Positions 40,228 to 49,277 of a stretch of 64,000 nucleotides of DNA are shown here, one piece after another. Origin of the DNA: Sphingomonas brevis (GTDB lineage Bacteria; Pseudomonadota; Alphaproteobacteria; Sphingomonadales; Sphingomonadaceae); contig NZ_JAMGBB010000001.1 in assembly GCF_023516505.1 (NCBI RefSeq), positions 310,001 through 374,000 on the forward strand, in the 5' to 3' direction. Below the pieces are notes generated by a model that saw only the letters and a program-made list of their open reading frames with translations, made no database searches and was not told where the DNA came from. Numbering within the stretch: position 1 is the stretch's first letter; every line of letters starts with the position of its first letter. The position numbers and the translations under genes were made by a program.

Positions 40228-42939
40228 TCAATATTTGATCCGAAGCCGGGTGTACCAGAAGCCGCCGTTGATCCCGAAGGGACCGCCGTTGCGGGGATAG
40301 ACCTGACCGTCGCCAAGGCTGTCGGTCAGCAGGAAGATCGGGTTGGCCGTCGAGGCCGCGATCTTGTCCGGATACTGATCGAACAGGTTGTTGGCGCCGA
40401 CCGACACGGTGAAGTGCTCCATGAAGGTGTAGCTTGCCTCAATGTCGGTGGTGAACTTCGACCCGAACTTCTGGCCCGGATAATCCACCTCGGACCGCCA
40501 GCTGCCGTAGAAATGCTCGGCCGCATTGATCGCGAACGGTCCCTGCCTCCAGCTTGCCTGGAGATTCGCACGGTGGTGTGGTGCCAGACGCTCGGCGTCG
40601 GTGATCTGGGCCTGCGTGATCTGGCCCACAACGAAGTCGGTGACCTTGGTCTTGTTATAGTTATAGGCCAGCGTCAGATCGAGGTTACCGTCGAACAGGT
40701 CGGTCCGATAGGTGCCGACGAAATCGACGCCCGAGGTGCGCGTGTCGAACGAGTTGGTGAAATATTGCACCACGCCGCCGACGCCGACCGAGGCAAGCGC
40801 TGGCAAGATGTCGATGTCAGCCTGGGTCACCGCGAACGGGGCCGAGATGAAGATGCGGTCGCGCACCTTGATCCGGTACAGGTCCAGCGTCAGCGTCAGG
40901 TTGCTCATCGGTGTGACAACAAACCCCAGGCCATAGTTGGTTGCCTTGGCCGGCCCGAGCGAAGTTGCCCCATAGAATTGGGCAATCTCGCTGGTAACCG
41001 GGAAGGTGCCCGTCTGTACCGACACACCAGAAATAAAGTTGGTGGTCAGCACCTGCGCATTATTCTGTCCTGGCGACGGAGCGTGGAAGCCCGTGCCAAC
41101 CGTCGCGCGGACAGCGAAGGCATCGCTGAAGTCGTACTTGCCGTTGATCTTGAACACGGTGGTGCCGCCGGAACTTTCGTAATGTTCATGGCGGACCGCC
41201 GCACCCAGGGTCAGCTGCTCGGTGACGTCTGCTTCGGCGCCGCCGTAGATGCCCCAGCTTTCTTCGCTGTTGCTGCCGGCGAAGGTCGGACTGGTTCCGC
41301 CGTAGCCGCTAGCCGCAGGAGCCTCGATGTATACGCAATTGACCGGGTCGCCCATGACCGTTCCGACGGTCACGCATTCCGGATCGGTCCGCAGTACCGG
41401 CGTAAAGACGCCAGGAGCAATCTGCCTGTAGATCGCCTGGTTGGCCCACGGACCGACACCGAACGACTGTTCGTCGCCAGGCGTGGTCTTGTAGGTTTCC
41501 TTGCGGAGTTCGGCGCCGGCCGAGAAAGTAATCGGGCTGGCGAGGCCGGCCTGCATTTCGTAGGCAACGTCGAGGTTGAGGTTCGCTTCCTTCTGGATCT
41601 GCTTGCCGAACTGGAACTCGGTCTGCGATTCAGGCCCGAACGACGGGCTGATCGAATTATACATCGACAGGTCGAGCTTGTTCCGGGCCAGAGAGCCGGA
41701 GATGTCATAGCGGAAGCCCGAGTCAAACGAGCCCCTTACGCCGACCGCGCCAAAGATCTGGTCGGTGACGCCGACAAAGCGCGGCGTGAAGCCGCCCGGA
41801 TAGATGCTGCTCAGGTTGAAGGTATTGCCATCGAGCACGAAAGCGCCAGCCGGGCAGGTCGGATTGGCCGCCGGGCAGGGCGTTTGGTAATAGGGATGCT
41901 GGAAGAATTCGCGGCCGATCCCCGTTGCAGGGGCGATATTGATGCCATTGTCACGGTCACCAATGTCATGAACTCCGACAAGCGACGAGCGGAAGTTGAA
42001 GCTCTGGTCCGCCTCTGTGTGAGCCAGGTTGCCGAAGAGGTAGATCGTGGCCTTTTCAGACGCTTCATAGCCCGTATTGAGCATGAACTTGTAGCCGTGC
42101 GTCGGCGACTGGCCCCAGATCTGCGCGGGCAGCGGGAAATGGGGAAGCTGGTCCGCCAAATCCGGATTCTCTTCGGCGAAGACAACCGCCGTCGGCCGGG
42201 TTTCGCCGCGGCTGGTCTGGTTGTCGTCAAACCATTCGCCGGACAGGTTTATGAAGCCGCCTTCGCCAAGCTTTACGCCGAGATTGCCGGCGATCTGCTT
42301 GCCTTCGCCATCGCCCTCGTAAAATTGGCCGTAGCGCCCGATCAGCTCATATCCGGCGTCGTCGCGCAGCCCGTAGTTGAGCACGCCGGCGATGGCGTCC
42401 GAACCATATTGCGCGGTCGCGCCTTCACGCAGGATCTGGAGGTTCTTGATGGCGATCGACGGGATCGACGAAATGTCCGAGCCATGCGAGCCGAAGGCCA
42501 GGCCGCTTTCGCCGCCGCTGAACACCTGGACGAGGGCCGAGCGGTTGAACCGCTTGCCGTTGAGCATGACCAGCACTTCGTCAGGCGGAAGGCCGCGCAG
42601 CGAAGGCGGGCGGACGAAGGTCGATGCGTCGGAAATCGTGTTCTGGCCGACGAAGAAGGACGGCACGATGTTCTTCAGCGTATCGAGCATGTTGGCGGTC
42701 GGAGCCGCCTGCAGGTCCTGAGACGAAACGACATCGACCGGCGAGGCCGAGTCCGTGATGCTGCGATCGAGACGGCGGGTGCCGGTGACAACGATCTCAC
42801 GGCCTTCGTCCGGCGCGGGTTGCGCGGCCGCTGGCTGCGCTGGCGCAGTGTCCTGGGCCCATGCGGGCGTTGCGAGCGCCAAGGTTGCGGCACCGATCAT
42901 GAGGCTGCGCGCGGCGTAGCTACGAAAAATCATCTTCAA
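40228..42939 (-). CDS. TonB-dependent receptor (large)
   Basis: 903 aa. A signal peptide (1-28, ATPAWAQD) is followed by the TonB box region DEGREIVVTGTRRLD, a plug (PPSLRGLPPDEVLVMLNGKRFNRSAL, LQILREGATAQYGSDAIAGVLNYGL) and a long barrel ending TRLRIKY. The plug and 'LRGLPPDEVLVMLNGKR' class is common for receptors of carbohydrates or peptides, but the ligand cannot be told. A 992-codon open frame on the opposite strand is its shadow. Confidence 0.94.
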   Translation of the reverse strand: MKMIFRSYAARSLMIGAATLALATPAWAQDTAPAQPAAAQPAPDEGREIVVTGTRRLDRSITDSASPVDVVSSQDLQAAPTANMLDTLKNIVPSFFVGQNTISDASTFVRPPSLRGLPPDEVLVMLNGKRFNRSALVQVFSGGESGLAFGSHGSDISSIPSIAIKNLQILREGATAQYGSDAIAGVLNYGLRDDAGYELIGRYGQFYEGDGEGKQIAGNLGVKLGEGGFINLSGEWFDDNQTSRGETRPTAVVFAEENPDLADQLPHFPLPAQIWGQSPTHGYKFMLNTGYEASEKATIYLFGNLAHTEADQSFNFRSSLVGVHDIGDRDNGINIAPATGIGREFFQHPYYQTPCPAANPTCPAGAFVLDGNTFNLSSIYPGGFTPRFVGVTDQIFGAVGVRGSFDSGFRYDISGSLARNKLDLSMYNSISPSFGPESQTEFQFGKQIQKEANLNLDVAYEMQAGLASPITFSAGAELRKETYKTTPGDEQSFGVGPWANQAIYRQIAPGVFTPVLRTDPECVTVGTVMGDPVNCVYIEAPAASGYGGTSPTFAGSNSEESWGIYGGAEADVTEQLTLGAAVRHEHYESSGGTTVFKINGKYDFSDAFAVRATVGTGFHAPSPGQNNAQVLTTNFISGVSVQTGTFPVTSEIAQFYGATSLGPAKATNYGLGFVVTPMSNLTLTLDLYRIKVRDRIFISAPFAVTQADIDILPALASVGVGGVVQYFTNSFDTRTSGVDFVGTYRTDLFDGNLDLTLAYNYNKTKVTDFVVGQITQAQITDAERLAPHHRANLQASWRQGPFAINAAEHFYGSWRSEVDYPGQKFGSKFTTDIEASYTFMEHFTVSVGANNLFDQYPDKIAASTANPIFLLTDSLGDGQVYPRNGGPFGINGGFWYTRLRIKY

Positions 42940-43018
42940 TTCCCCCTGTTGGAATTTTCGACTGGGGGCAGCCTATGCTAGTTCGCGCTTGCGAACAGGG
43001 GGGGGCAGGCGTTTCGTT

Positions 43019-43495
43019 TCAGGACTGTTGCGAAACAGTAACAGTTCGATTGAACGGCAGGAAACTGCGATCCGTTAATGGCCCGGCCGCCGTGCCGCAT
43101 GCGGCGAGGAAGCAATGGCGGACCATTTCGGCCTGCTGTTCCAGGCCGTACCGGTCGAACGGCCGCCCCTCGATCATTCGGTAGCCATAGCGGCAGAACG
43201 GGTGCCTCATCAGCGGCAGGTAGAATTTTCCGCGCGTCTGGGCCTGCCAGACGTGGGTCATTTCGTGAATGAACAGGCCCTGCAGCGACAGCCGTTCGGT
43301 CGAGAAGTCTTCGGACCACATCGGACTATCGGGATGGAAGTGGATATTACCGGTCGGGGCCATGACGATCCCCTTGGGCTGGAACGGCCACCACTTGCGC
43401 CTGACCAGGCGGACCCGGCCATAGTCGATGGCGTCACCGAACATCGATCGTGCGAGCTCGATCTCTCCATGCGTGAGGGGGCGGGCGCCTGTCAT
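43019..43495 (-). CDS. vgr-related protein with HExxH metallopeptidase motif
   Basis: 158 aa. The zinc-binding HExxH is in LFIHEMTHVWQAQ, near the middle. The start ARPLTHGEIELARSMFGDAIDY and KWWPFQPKGIVMAPTGNIHFHP match proteins annotated 'vgr-related' or DUF4157-like in sphingomonads. No signal peptide is seen. A metalloprotease role is plausible; no substrate is known. Confidence 0.72.
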   Translation of the reverse strand: MTGARPLTHGEIELARSMFGDAIDYGRVRLVRRKWWPFQPKGIVMAPTGNIHFHPDSPMWSEDFSTERLSLQGLFIHEMTHVWQAQTRGKFYLPLMRHPFCRYGYRMIEGRPFDRYGLEQQAEMVRHCFLAACGTAAGPLTDRSFLPFNRTVTVSQQS

Positions 43496-43599
43496 CTTGT
43501 TTTATACAGTTAAGCGGCCAAATACGCCGCGTCGAGAATGCTTGCCGTTGGCCGCACTGGCCGCTAGGGCAGCCCAAAATCTAATGGAGGAAAGTCCAC

Positions 43600-43836
43600 A
43601 TGAGCGAGACCGCTGACCGGGTGAAGAAGATCGTCGTCGAGCATCTCGGCGTCGAAGCCGAGAAGGTCACCGAGGAAGCGAGCTTCATCGACGATCTGGG
43701 CGCCGACAGCCTCGACATCGTTGAGCTGGTGATGGCCTTCGAAGAAGAATTTGGCGTCGAAATCCCGGACGATGCGGCCGAGAAGATCGCCACCGTCAAG
43801 GATGCGATCGACTATATTGACCAGAACAAGGGCTGA
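43600..43836 (+). CDS. acpP: Acyl carrier protein
   Basis: 78 aa, acidic, with the phosphopantetheine-attachment motif [12 protein letters not shown] and the typical ending [11 protein letters not shown]. It carries growing acyl chains in type II fatty-acid synthesis. GGAGG precedes the ATG. It is followed by fabF after 104 bp that include a terminator-like hairpin, which would make acpP more abundant than fabF. Confidence 0.98.
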   Translation: MSETADRVKKIVVEHLGVEAEKVTEEASFIDDLGADSLDIVELVMAFEEEFGVEIPDDAAEKIATVKDAIDYIDQNKG

Positions 43837-43876
43837 TCGGGACCGATCGGCTGCCGCCCGCCGATGAGGCGGCACG

Positions 43877-43914
43877 AACGGCTTCCCGTATTTATCGGGA
43901 GGCCGTTTGCGTTT
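43877..43914 (+). terminator. Intercistronic terminator/attenuator between acpP and fabF
   Basis: AACGGCTTCCCG and CGGGAGGCCGTT pair along 12 bp (one G-T) with a 7-nt TATTTAT loop, followed by TGCGTTTG. The short T run suggests partial termination. Confidence 0.7.
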
Positions 43915-43940
43915 GAGGACGGGTTGAAGGGAATATCTGC

Positions 43941-45203
43941 ATGCGCCGTGTCGTGGTGACGGGTCTGGGTCTGGTGACGCCGCTGGGTGGCGACGTCGAG
44001 ACCACATGGGCAAACATCCTGGCAGCAAAGTCTGGCGCGGGGCGGATCACCCGGTTCGATTCCAGCGACCAGAAATGCCACGTCGCCTGCGAAGTGAAGC
44101 CGGCCGATCATGCTTATGGCTTCGACCCCAACAAGCGCGTCGATCACAAGGTGCAGCGCCAGGTCGACCCGTTTATCGTCTACGGCATCGATGCCGCCGG
44201 TCAGGCGATCGAGGACGCCGGCCTAACCGAGATGGACGAGGCGACGCGGTTTCGCGCCGGCTGCTCGATCGGGTCCGGCATCGGCGGCCTTCCCGGCATC
44301 GAGAGCGAATCGCTGGTGCTTGCGGAAAAGGGGCCGGGCCGCGTCAGCCCGCACTTCGTGCATGGCCGCCTGATCAACCTCATTTCCGGCCAGGTATCGA
44401 TCAAATATGGCTTGATGGGTCCAAACCACGCGGTGGTCACCGCCTGCTCGACCGGCGCCCATTCGATCGGCGACGCTGCACGGATGATCAAGGACGACGA
44501 CGCCGACATCATGCTGGCCGGTGGCGCCGAGGCTACCATCTGCCCGATCGGAATTGCCGGCTTCGCCCAGGCGCGCGCACTGTCGACGAATTTCAACGAC
44601 CAGCCGGAGAAGGCGTCGCGTCCCTACGACAAGGACCGCGATGGCTTCGTCATGGGCGAGGGCGCCGGGGTGGTGGTGCTCGAGGAATATGAGCATGCCA
44701 AGGCGCGGGGTGCGAAAATCTACGCCGAGGTGGTCGGCTATGGCCTGTCGGGCGACGCCTATCACGTCACAGCGCCGCACCCGGAAGGCTCGGGCGCTTA
44801 CCGTTCGATGGAGATGGCGCTGAAGAAGGCGGGCATGACCTCGGCCGACATCGACTACATCAATGCCCATGGCACTTCGACCCCGATGGGCGACGAGCTT
44901 GAGCTGGGGGCGGTCCGCCGCCTGTTCGGCAACCAGATCGCCAACGTCTCGATGAGCTCGACCAAGTCGGCGATAGGCCACTTGCTGGGCGGCGCGGGCG
45001 CGGTCGAGACGATCTTCTGCATTCTCGCTCTCCGCGACCAGATCGTACCGCCAACGCTCAATCTCGATAACCCGAGCGAGGGTACTGCGGGCGTCGACCT
45101 GGTTCCGCACAAGGCGAAAAAGCGCGAAGTCCGCGCCGCGCTCAACAACAGCTTCGGCTTTGGCGGCACTAACGCCTCGCTGATCGTGAAGGCCGTAAAC
45201 TGA
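43941..45203 (+). CDS. fabF: Beta-ketoacyl-ACP synthase II
   Basis: 420 aa. The Cys-His-His triad is in VTACSTGAHSIGDA, INAHGTSTPMGD and SAIGHLLGGAGAVE, and the C-terminal FGFGGTNASL is intact. It condenses malonyl-ACP with acyl-ACP in fatty-acid elongation. It follows acpP and precedes mltG by 10 bp. Confidence 0.97.
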   Translation: MRRVVVTGLGLVTPLGGDVETTWANILAAKSGAGRITRFDSSDQKCHVACEVKPADHAYGFDPNKRVDHKVQRQVDPFIVYGIDAAGQAIEDAGLTEMDEATRFRAGCSIGSGIGGLPGIESESLVLAEKGPGRVSPHFVHGRLINLISGQVSIKYGLMGPNHAVVTACSTGAHSIGDAARMIKDDDADIMLAGGAEATICPIGIAGFAQARALSTNFNDQPEKASRPYDKDRDGFVMGEGAGVVVLEEYEHAKARGAKIYAEVVGYGLSGDAYHVTAPHPEGSGAYRSMEMALKKAGMTSADIDYINAHGTSTPMGDELELGAVRRLFGNQIANVSMSSTKSAIGHLLGGAGAVETIFCILALRDQIVPPTLNLDNPSEGTAGVDLVPHKAKKREVRAALNNSFGFGGTNASLIVKAVN

Positions 45204-45213
45204 GCACCAGAAA

Positions 45214-46176
45214 GTGATCAGGCGGCTGATCATTGGGTTGGCGGTTGGCATCGGCATCCCGTTCGCCGTGCTGCTGTTCAAATGGTACGGCGCCGGCCCT
45301 TCGGAGCAAGCGGCGCGCTTTGCAGTCGAAGAGGGATCGAGCGTGTCGGGCGTCGGCGCGCAACTTGAAAATGCAGGGCTGATCCAATCGACCACTTGGT
45401 TCAAGGTTGGCGCGCGGATCATTGGGAGCCGTGATCCGGTCCAGGCAGGCGAGTTTGAGATCCCAGCCGGAGCAAGTGCCGCCCAGGTCCTCGACATCCT
45501 GCAGCACGGCCGGCCGGTAATCAGGCTGATCACCATTCCCGAAGGCATGCCGTCGATCCTGGTGCAGGAAAAGCTGGCCGCCATCCCCGAGCTGACCGGT
45601 CCGGCGCCACTGCCGGCCGAAGGCTCGGTGCTTCCCAACAGCTATGACTGGCAGGCCGGCGAACCGCGTGCGGTCGTGCTGAAGCGGATGACCGACGCAA
45701 TGATCAAGGAACTGGCAAGGCTGTGGGCCGATCGCAAAGGCAATTGCCCAGTCTATTCCGAGCAGGATGCGGTCATCCTCGCCTCAATCGTCGAGAAGGA
45801 AACCGGGAAGCCGTCGGAACGGCGGACAGTGGCTGGCGTTTACTGCAACCGCCTGCGCATCGGCATGAAGCTGGATGCCGACCCGACCGTCATCTACCCG
45901 ATCACCAAGGGCAAGCCGCTCGGCCGGCGGATCAAGCGGACGGAGTTGAACGCGATTACCGGCTATAACACCTACCGGGAAGCGGGCCTGCCCAAGGGAC
46001 CGATCGCAAATCCGGGGAAAGACAGCATAGCGGCAGTGCTTAGCCCGGCCCCGACCAAGGCGCTCTATTTCGTCGCGGACGGCACCGGCGGCCATGTGTT
46101 CGCCGATACGCTGGCCGAGCATAATGCCAATGTCGCCAAATGGTATGCGATCCGCCGCGCGCGTGGAGAGATGTGA
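45214..46176 (+). CDS. mltG: Endolytic transglycosylase MltG
   Basis: 320 aa. An N-terminal membrane anchor (LIIGLAVGIGIPFAVLLF) is followed by a LysM-like segment and the YceG catalytic domain: AVILASIVEKETGKPSERRTVAGVYCNRL (catalytic Glu of EKET), LDADPTVIYP and YREAGLPKGPIANPG. It cuts nascent peptidoglycan strands at the inner membrane. The start is a GTG. Pairing with fabF is common in alphaproteobacteria. Confidence 0.95.
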   Translation: MIRRLIIGLAVGIGIPFAVLLFKWYGAGPSEQAARFAVEEGSSVSGVGAQLENAGLIQSTTWFKVGARIIGSRDPVQAGEFEIPAGASAAQVLDILQHGRPVIRLITIPEGMPSILVQEKLAAIPELTGPAPLPAEGSVLPNSYDWQAGEPRAVVLKRMTDAMIKELARLWADRKGNCPVYSEQDAVILASIVEKETGKPSERRTVAGVYCNRLRIGMKLDADPTVIYPITKGKPLGRRIKRTELNAITGYNTYREAGLPKGPIANPGKDSIAAVLSPAPTKALYFVADGTGGHVFADTLAEHNANVAKWYAIRRARGEM

Positions 46177-46212
46177 CCGCGAGCGAGTCATGCTGACGAA
46201 GGTCAGGATCCG

Positions 46213-46494
46213 TTAGATTCCGACCGCCTCCGCTTCGATATAACCGACCCGGCCGTCCGGACCATAGCCCCAGGCCCATCCCCGGCTCAGGTCAAGCATG
46301 CGAAGCTCGTCGCCGCTATTCAGCCTGGCAATCAGTTCCGCACCAGCCTCCGGCCCTGCCAGTAAATCCGCGCCGGCGACCAAATGGCGCACCAGCGGGT
46401 CGGCGTAGTGCGACGCGATGACCCGCCCGGCGAGGGCGGTGTCGGCCAGGTCCTTGCGATAGGCATGGGTCAGCGGATCGGGCGGATGGGACAC
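46213..46494 (-). CDS. SH3-domain protein, probably remnant of an NlpC/P60 peptidase
   Basis: About 93 aa from a GTG at 46494. It begins SHPPDPLTHAYRKDLADTALAGRVIASHYADP and has GDELRMLDLSRGWAWGYGPDGRVGYI, matching the N-terminal SH3 part of alphaproteobacterial NlpC/P60 (C40) peptidases. The NlpC/P60 catalytic domain is missing, and the frame ends just after the SH3. It lies 19 bp after the MarR gene and near leucyl aminopeptidase, where complete C40 peptidases often occur. The start codon is uncertain. Confidence 0.6.
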   Translation of the reverse strand: MSHPPDPLTHAYRKDLADTALAGRVIASHYADPLVRHLVAGADLLAGPEAGAELIARLNSGDELRMLDLSRGWAWGYGPDGRVGYIEAEAVGI

Positions 46495-46513
46495 GCCGGC
46501 CAGGGCAAACCAC

Positions 46514-46909
46514 TCAACGGGTGGCGAAGGCGGGCTCTTTCCGGCGCTCTTCGAACTGGGCGCGTTGTGCTTCGTCGCCCCCCGCGACGTATCTTTTGAA
46601 CCCTTCAAGAAAATTGGCCCCGTCATTGGTGCGGACGACAAAAACGTTACGGCGATCGTCCTGATCTCGCTCGCGGCGGAGATAGCCGAGCCCGCCCAAG
46701 GTATTCAAGGCGCGCGTGACGACGGGCTTGGAAACGCCGAGGCATCGGGCCAGCCCGCGCACGGTGTGCGGGCCTGGGGTCAGATACACCAGCATCAACA
46801 GGGCCATTTGGCGGTTGGTGAGATCGGGTTCCCCTGATCGCACATATTCGATCAACGCGCGCATCCAGGCCGATAGCGAAGGCTCGCCCATTGGTTCATC
46901 TTCTCCCAT
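46514..46909 (-). CDS. MarR-like winged-helix regulator
   Basis: 131 aa. The helix-turn-helix region is LTNRQMALLMLVYLTPGPHTVRGLARCLGVSKPVVTRALNTLGGLGYLRRERD, a typical MarR core with the wing RRNVFVV. It presumably binds DNA as a dimer. It follows leucyl aminopeptidase after 92 bp on the same strand and precedes the SH3 gene. The ligand is unknown. Confidence 0.85.
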   Translation of the reverse strand: MGEDEPMGEPSLSAWMRALIEYVRSGEPDLTNRQMALLMLVYLTPGPHTVRGLARCLGVSKPVVTRALNTLGGLGYLRRERDQDDRRNVFVVRTNDGANFLEGFKRYVAGGDEAQRAQFEERRKEPAFATR

Positions 46910-47001
46910 TGTCGCGTAGCCAATAGGAAACCGAGCAACGGCGGATTGGTTGCGTAACGATCTGCCAATATCGCGAAAAAATCGACCGTTGGATGGGCCG
47001 G

Positions 47002-48399
47002 TCAGACGGAATATTGCTGCCTCAGCATGGCGAAAACGGTGCGAAGCCCCATCGCGTCGCCTCCCTTGGGCCGGCCGGGCTTGGCCGACGGCCGCCAGGC
47101 GAAGGTGTCAAAATGGGCCCAGCTGGTGCCTTCGGGAACAAAGCGGCGAAGGAACAGCGCCGCGGTGACCGCGCCGGCCATGGGCGAATCAGCGGAATTG
47201 ACCATATCGGCGAGGTCCGACTTGAGCATTTCGTCATAGCCATCCCACAGCGGCATCCGCCAGATCGGGTCGGATACCTCCCTTGCGGCGGTTTCGAGCG
47301 ATGCGGCGAGGTCATCGCCATTGGCGAACATGGCGGGAAGGTCGGGGCCTAGCGCCACCCGCGCCGCGCCCGTCAGCGTAGCGAAGTCGATGATCAGCGC
47401 CGGTTCGCCCTCGCCCGCCTTGGCGAGGGCATCGCCGAGGACCAGGCGGCCTTCCGCGTCGGTATTGTCGATCTCGACCTTCAGGCCCTTGCGGCTGCGC
47501 AGCACGTCGCCCGGGCGGTAGGATGCCGCCGAAACGCTGTTTTCCACCGCGGGAATCAACAAGTGCAGCCGGACCGGTAATTTCTCGGCCATGATCAGCC
47601 GGGCCAGGGCCAGCGCATGGGCCGCGCCGCCCATATCCTTCTTCATCAAGCGCATCCCGCTGGCCGGCTTGATATCGAGGCCACCGCTGTCGAAGCAGAC
47701 GCCCTTGCCGACGATCGCGACCCTGGGCGCGCTGTCCTTGCCCCAGTTGAGCTCGATCAGGCGCGGCGCGCGCTCCCGCGTGGCGCCCTGGCCGACCGCG
47801 GCGATCATCGGATAGCCCTGCGCCAGGGCGTCGCCGGCAGTTACCTCGACCTTTGCTCCAAAGGCCTTGGCGAGATCGCGTGCTGCCGCCTCCAGCTCGG
47901 CCGGCCCCATGTCGGCCGCGGGAGTGTCAACCAGATCGCGGACCAGGCAGGTTGCGTCGGCCAGGCGCACGGCGCGCTCGATCTCGGCAGCTTCCTTGGT
48001 CAGCAGGACGCGCGCCCCGCGCTGGTCCTCGACCTTGGACCGATAGTCGTTGAAGCGGTGCTGGCCGAGCAGCCAGCCGAGCATGGCAGGCCCCGGGTCG
48101 CCCTCGGCAAGGCGGTAGCTTCCCTCCGGCAGCGCCTCCGCCAGCCGGGCAAGGCACCAGGGCGACAGTTCAGCGATATTGGCGACCGCCGAAACAACGT
48201 CCCATTCCTGCCCTTGTCCGGTCGGCAGGACGATGAACTGGAAGGCGGTCTTGCCTTCGAACCGTGCAACCTCCACTAGCATCCGCCGGGCCGGGCTTTG
48301 CTTCTTCAGCCAGCCGGCGAAGCTAGCCTTGTCGACCAGATGGATGGCGTGCGCGGAACCTGCACGATCGGGCTGCAACAGTGGGGCGAAGTCAGTCAT
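47002..48399 (-). CDS. Leucyl aminopeptidase family protein (M17)
   Basis: 465 aa. Metal-binding and catalytic M17 motifs are present: VGKGVCFDSGGLDIKPASGMRLMKKDMGGAA and NTDAEGRLVLGDAL. The N-terminal domain is poorly conserved, as usual. It removes N-terminal residues from peptides in the cytoplasm. The gene heads the aminopeptidase-MarR-SH3 set. Confidence 0.93.
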   Translation of the reverse strand: MTDFAPLLQPDRAGSAHAIHLVDKASFAGWLKKQSPARRMLVEVARFEGKTAFQFIVLPTGQGQEWDVVSAVANIAELSPWCLARLAEALPEGSYRLAEGDPGPAMLGWLLGQHRFNDYRSKVEDQRGARVLLTKEAAEIERAVRLADATCLVRDLVDTPAADMGPAELEAAARDLAKAFGAKVEVTAGDALAQGYPMIAAVGQGATRERAPRLIELNWGKDSAPRVAIVGKGVCFDSGGLDIKPASGMRLMKKDMGGAAHALALARLIMAEKLPVRLHLLIPAVENSVSAASYRPGDVLRSRKGLKVEIDNTDAEGRLVLGDALAKAGEGEPALIIDFATLTGAARVALGPDLPAMFANGDDLAASLETAAREVSDPIWRMPLWDGYDEMLKSDLADMVNSADSPMAGAVTAALFLRRFVPEGTSWAHFDTFAWRPSAKPGRPKGGDAMGLRTVFAMLRQQYSV

Positions 48400-48523
48400 C
48401 GGCTGCCCTTAGCAAGGTGCGGGGCGAGGTTCCAAATACGGACTGGGCGTCCATAGCGTTAATGGTAGGAACAGCTTCCAAGGCTGAATGGTTGATTGAT
48501 GCGTCGCCGGAAGGATTTATCGA

Positions 48524-49192
48524 ATGTTGGAGTGGTTCCGGGATCGTTACCTCGACCTGCTGGGGTCGATCTACATCTACAACGAGCATCGCGGTTACAC
48601 GGCGCTGGACCGGGTGCTGGAAGCGGTTCGCGCCCGATCGCCCGACGACCATCAGTTTATTGCCCGGATCGAAAAGCACCGTGCCGACGAGCGCAAACAT
48701 TATCTGATGTTCCGCCACTGGTATGAAAAGCAGGGCCGGATGCCGCTCTATGTCGACCGGACCTGCGGCCATATCGACCGCTTTATCGAGATCATATTCC
48801 GGACGACCATCGACAAGATGGACACCCAGGCGGTGATCGACGACGATCGCCAGTTCGAGAAATTGTGCCGCGTGATTTCGCTGACCGAGAAGCGCGGCCT
48901 TAAGCAGGTCGAAACGCTGCTCAACCATCCGCTGGTCAAGCATGACCCGGGCCTGATCAAGATCTTCAACGTGGTCGAAAGGGACGAGCCCGATCATTGG
49001 GCACCCTATGACGATTGGCTGCGCGCCAACGGCAAGCGGGAGCCCAAATGGTGGGAGCGGATGATCGACACATTCATCCACTCCGAGCTGTTATTCCTGA
49101 AGCTGCCGTTCCTGTTCCTCAATTTCGGCATGCGCCGGCGCGATCATTGGGCCGACGCGGGGGAACCGGAGGGTTTGCGGGCTGCAGCCTAG
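48524..49192 (+). CDS. Ferritin-like/diiron domain protein of unknown function
   Basis: 222 aa, helical. Two ExxH-type motifs are visible (RADERKHYLMF and ERDEPDHWAPY), with further Glu in the first helix (YNEHRGYTALD). The C-terminus has a hydrophobic stretch (SELLFLKLPFLFLNFG). The pattern resembles ferritin-like proteins of uncertain function. AAGGA precedes the ATG. REP palindromes follow its stop. Confidence 0.65.
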   Translation: MLEWFRDRYLDLLGSIYIYNEHRGYTALDRVLEAVRARSPDDHQFIARIEKHRADERKHYLMFRHWYEKQGRMPLYVDRTCGHIDRFIEIIFRTTIDKMDTQAVIDDDRQFEKLCRVISLTEKRGLKQVETLLNHPLVKHDPGLIKIFNVVERDEPDHWAPYDDWLRANGKREPKWWERMIDTFIHSELLFLKLPFLFLNFGMRRRDHWADAGEPEGLRAAA

Positions 49193-49196
49193 CCCC

Positions 49197-49277
49197 GTCA
49201 TGCCGGATTTAATCCGGCATCCGCCTGTTCTTCGGCTTCATCAGATAAGGCAGACCCCGGCTCGGGGGCCGGGGTGA
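49197..49277. repeat. REP palindromes between convergent genes
   Basis: ATGCCGGATTTAATCCGGCAT lies at ~49201-49221. A second palindrome with arms GACCCCGGC and GCCGGGGTG lies at ~49254-49276. Both match the REP style seen at 25 and 58 kb and may serve as bidirectional terminators. The second overlaps the 3' end of the neighbouring flavoprotein gene. Confidence 0.8.

Noticed and set aside
40003-42981. A 992-codon open frame on the plus strand opposite the TonB receptor.
   Set aside because: It is the antisense shadow of the receptor gene, a common result of high-GC codon bias; it has no recognisable motifs.
44223-45638. A 471-codon minus-strand frame opposite fabF and mltG.
   Set aside because: It is a shadow of two confidently assigned genes.
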